A DNA stretch of 29,793 nucleotides from contig NW_014013284.1 in NCBI RefSeq assembly GCF_000611645.1, forward strand, positions 1-29,793, read 5' to 3'. The DNA is from Monoraphidium neglectum (taxonomy: Eukaryota > Chlorophyta > Chlorophyceae > Sphaeropleales > Selenastraceae). Made by a program: the position numbers and the translations under genes. Each line of letters starts with the position of its first letter. The stretch's first letter is position 1. A model generated the notes under the pieces. That model searched no databases. It saw nothing but the letters and a program-made list of their open reading frames with translations, and was not told the DNA's origin. Shown here one piece after another: positions 26,712 to 29,793 of the stretch.

Positions 26712-27988
26712 CTCATCACAACACCTGCGCGCAAGCAACTGCTTCAATGAACGACATGGCCGTTCCGCCTGAGATTGACTCCAGCAGCCATGCCCCAAGA
26801 CCGCTTTGCATAAAGACTTTGCAAGTCTCTTCAGGCGATCCAGTGGCCCAAGAACCGCCCCCTAAGGGCGACATTGTGATCGCACAGATCTGGTCGCGAC
26901 CTACTTGTACACGCGTCGACTGCAAATCGAGGTTCAAACCGTTCAAACAGTCAGCCAACGATGGTCAAATAGATACGGGCCCACCTCGTGCGGTGCAACA
27001 TAGATGTCACTCGGGTTACAACAGCGGCTTGCGCTTAGGATGCCATATCACGCACACAGTGCACAGGCTGCAGGATGTAGTTCAACTGCTGTAAGAAATG
27101 AAGTTCAATCAGGAACAAGGTGGCACAGTGAGAAGCAAGTAAGCCTCAACAGACATTAAGCTGCACAGCACCTTCGGCGCCACAACGTATGACACTTTTG
27201 ACTGCAGGGGTCAGCTGGGGTGATCCCCTTGCGATGCGATGTCGGGTCGTGTTACAGCATGTGCAACCTTCCTTTTTGCCGTGCCCGGGCACCCTTCAAG
27301 CCTGGTGACTTGTTAGCCCCACCAATTACCCGCCAGGCTCATGCCTGACACTATCCAATGCCCGCCTCAACCTGTACAATCTCCCAGATCTTGCCCCATG
27401 GGTGTGGGTTCAACATTCCTTTCCCATCAGACGGGCTTTCCCATCAGACGGGACAGCAGGTCATGCATCCGAGCGTGGTAATGGCAGGCGCAAATCGGCA
27501 GCTGAACCATGTTGGGTGGGCAACACTGCAGCACAGCGCAGCAAGCGGCGTCATGTTCGTTGTATGCCCAGCACATGCCCCTACACGCTGGTTCCCCTGT
27601 GACCATGTCGCAAAAGGCATGGTATGAGCCATGCATGATACGGGGCATGCATGGGATCTGGCATCGGAAACACAGCCGGCAGCTGAGTATTGGTGGCACA
27701 TGCGTGGCAATCATGAGGGGCGATCAAGGCATTGGGAGTGGGCAGCTAGCTAGTTGGGGTAGTGAGGAGACTCAGGACTCGCACAGATGAGTTCAAAACA
27801 CAAGGGTGCAGCACGCGGAGAGGCGACACGGCATGCTGCTGGTGCGCGGCAGCACAGTCAGCGCAGCGCGACCGCACACTCATGAGATGGAAATCAACAG
27901 GCAACTCGCGGGTCGGCCCGCCGGCCTGGGCCCTGAAAGGATACATTAGGTGAGCAGCAAGGCCGGCCGCCGCAGCTACGCGGCAGCT
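26712..27988. other. Intergenic region between the dehydrogenase and WD40 genes
   Basis: About 1.28 kb with no convincing gene; both neighbours are transcribed leftward. It should hold the 3' UTR of the dehydrogenase and the promoter of the WD40 gene. TTACA at 27252-27256 (minus TGTAA) could end the dehydrogenase transcript, giving a 3' UTR of about 730 bases. A + strand frame at 26747-27094 (115 codons) has no recognisable content. Confidence 0.45.
27419..27452 (+). repeat. Perfect 17-base tandem duplication
   Basis: CTTTCCCATCAGACGGG occurs twice without a gap. No function is suggested. Confidence 0.95.
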
Positions 27989-29071
27989 TCAGGCCGAGCT
28001 GGTCTTCTTCTTGGCCGCATCTTTGATGGCCTTTGCTATGAGGGGGTCGAACCATTTGTCCGGCAGCAGCCGGCTCAGCACGTGCAGTACGACGGCCTTG
28101 GTGCCACAGATGTAGCGCGCGCGCGGCTTGGGTGACGTCAGCGCGTGGAGCACGGCCGCCGCCACCTCCTCGGGGGGGATGCCCTCCGACTCCATCTCGT
28201 CCGTGTGGTGCTGCATCTGCGATGAGAGTGACAAAGCAGCACGCACGGCAGAGTGAAAGGTGGGGCAGGGTCGAGTGAATGGTGGGGCAGGGGTGCGAAA
28301 TAACACCCCCCCCCCCGCGTAGGGGGAGGTTGTGTGCAGAGGGTAGAAAATTGCAATGTTGGGTGCTTGGGCGCGTAAAAGCTGCGCCCAGTGGCCGTGC
28401 CGGTACATGCCGCGGCGCGACCCGCCGATAGAGGCGTTGCAGCCAGCATGAGCTGCCCTTACCTGGGGTCTGAAATGGGGTGGGGGGGGGGGAGGGGACG
28501 GACGGGCGGCGGCAGCGGCAGCGGCCGCCAAGAGAGCGCCAGGACGCGGGCAAAAGACCAAGGCGCGACTGTCGAGCAGCGCCGCGCACCTCTTCGATCG
28601 CCTGGGCGTACAGCCGCCGCCCCTCTTCCCCGATGTCCACCTGCTCGCTCCGCGCCTTGCCATGCTTCCAGATCTCTGCAGGGGTTTGTGCGAATAACAC
28701 GCGGAAGGGCGCCAATGGGGCGAAGGTTTCCGGGCTGGCGCCCGGTGGCGCGTCCCTTGGCTGCCTGAATCATGGGCGTGCGCTCAACGCTCAGCAATAG
28801 CCTGCCATGCGCAGCTAGCCTTTAGCGGGCCATCCCACCATCCACATGTCTCCACATGTCTCATCATGCCGGGTTGCAAGCCCTGGCATCGCCCTAAGGG
28901 GGGCCGCCGCCGCAGCGAGCCGCGCCGGGGCGGCGCGGGGGCCCTCACGCTGGCGGCTGGCGGCCGCCAGGTCCCACACAGCCGCCCCCAGCCCCGCCAA
29001 CCGGGCCTTGCGGCCGATCGGCCACGTGCACACACACGCACACGAACACGCGCACGCACACACACATACAC

Positions 29072-29104
<33 letters not shown>

Positions 29105-29160
29105 AGCATGCGCACGCACATGCACATGCGCACACGCGCACACGCACACGCGCACGCACA

Positions 29161-29199
<39 letters not shown>

Positions 29200-29793
29200 C
29201 CTCGCCCTCTGCTTTCAACACATGCGACTTTGAACACATGCCGACCACCACACGGCGGGGCAACCCCACACCCACCCGTCGCCACCGGACCCGGCTTGAT
29301 GATGGACACGAATATGCCTTGAGGCTTCAGCTCAAACCTCAGGGAGTCAGAGAGGGCCTCCAGGGCGCGCTTGGAGGCCGCGTAAGCCGAGTACATGGGC
29401 AGGGCGATGCTGCCGGCCTGCGGGGGCGGGCCGGGGCGAGCGAGGTGGTGTGCCTCAAAAGTGAATCTGGGAGGACGCCACCGTTCTCCGCAGCTTGCTA
29501 CCAGCGTGCTGGCTGGCGCGAGGTCGCTCCAGCCAGGATTCAAAGCAAGACCGCGCTTGCACTTGTGAGTGCACCCGTGCACACCAAAACGGGCATGCGT
29601 CGCTTTTTCTAGCGCACCCCTCCGCTTTACAGGCACATTTCAAGCACGCGACGCAATTGCGCCCACCAGGCTGGACATGTTGACGACGCGGCCGCGCCGC
29701 TCCCCGGCGCGCAGCAGCGGCAGGAACGCCTGGACGCAGCGCAGCGCGCCGGTCGTGTTGACCGCCATTACCAACTCCCACGCATCCTCTTGG
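27989..29793 (-). CDS. Short-chain dehydrogenase/reductase (3' exons; partial at right edge)
   Basis: Exons (minus) from the window edge to 29667, then 29417-29276, 28675-28590 and 28216-27989, joined in phase, give 193 C-terminal residues. Classical SDR marks are present in order: [17 protein letters not shown] (helix before the active site), RVVNMSSL with the catalytic Ser, YSAYAASK (catalytic Tyr and Lys of Y-x-x-x-K), [20 protein letters not shown], and VATE just after the PG motif. The Rossmann nucleotide-binding Gly motif lies off the window. The C-terminal part ([31 protein letters not shown], ending KKKTSSA) resembles the retinol/steroid/3-hydroxybutyrate dehydrogenase-like branch, NAD(P)H-dependent oxidoreductases; the substrate is unknown. 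Introns are 249, 600 and 373 bases. The 600-base intron holds a CA repeat. Confidence 0.87.
28304..28494 (+). repeat. C-run and G-run in the last dehydrogenase intron
   Basis: An uninterrupted C run near 28,305-28,316 and a G run near 28,482-28,491 lie in the same 373-base intron. They could pair, or form G-quadruplex-like structure on either strand. They may also be places of sequencing error. Confidence 0.6.
29027..29198 (+). repeat. (CA)n microsatellite in an intron of the dehydrogenase gene
   Basis: About 170 bases of CA with CG, TA and CAAA interruptions, inside the intron 28676-29275. On the transcribed strand it reads TG-rich. Confidence 0.95.

Noticed and set aside
26925..26960. GGTTCAAACC resembling a tRNA B box
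   Set aside because: The flanking bases do not form a T-arm stem and no A box or acceptor stem was found at the right distance.

Overview
The window looks like nuclear DNA of a green alga (Chlorophyta, probably Chlorophyceae). It is very GC-rich and every gene has several introns with GTGAGT/GTGCGC-type donors. The proteins are full of Ala, Gly and Gln runs, and TGTAA-type poly(A) signals lie behind several genes. No bacterial, organellar, rRNA, tRNA or CRISPR feature was seen. All exon models were built by hand from reading frame, splice consensus, intron phase and comparison between copies; none was tested by computation.

Layout. (1) 352-1995, + strand: the last three exons of a plant-type sugar-phosphate/nucleotide-sugar translocator (TPT/DUF250 family), cut by the left edge. 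(2) About 1,820-22,260: a tandem array of five units of about 3.3-4.5 kb. Each unit holds a minus-strand three-exon gene, and each begins with a copy or remnant of the translocator's 3' end, so the duplicated segment appears to have broken inside that gene. The array genes lie at 5432-2883, 8747-6947 (broken or chimeric), 13170-10353, 17321-14344 and 21984-18873. The four intact ones encode proteins of about 745, 754, 803 and 844 residues with one architecture: a basic/acidic disordered N-terminus (exon 1), a B3-like domain (exon 2), a second B3-like domain opening exon 3, a long poly-Q tract, and a conserved C-terminal helical domain of about 100 residues. Copies 1-3 form one subfamily and copies 4-5 another. 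(3) 26711-22906, minus: a six-exon WD40-repeat protein. (4) 29793-27989, minus: the last four exons of a short-chain dehydrogenase/reductase, cut by the right edge.

The flanking genes look like ordinary housekeeping genes. The array is the unusual part: a locally expanding family of putative nuclear DNA-binding proteins with unstable CAG/CTG repeats, one member apparently rebuilt from foreign exons, and repeated fragments of a neighbouring transporter gene between members. The B3 assignment rests on by-eye pattern matching and is the point most worth testing.
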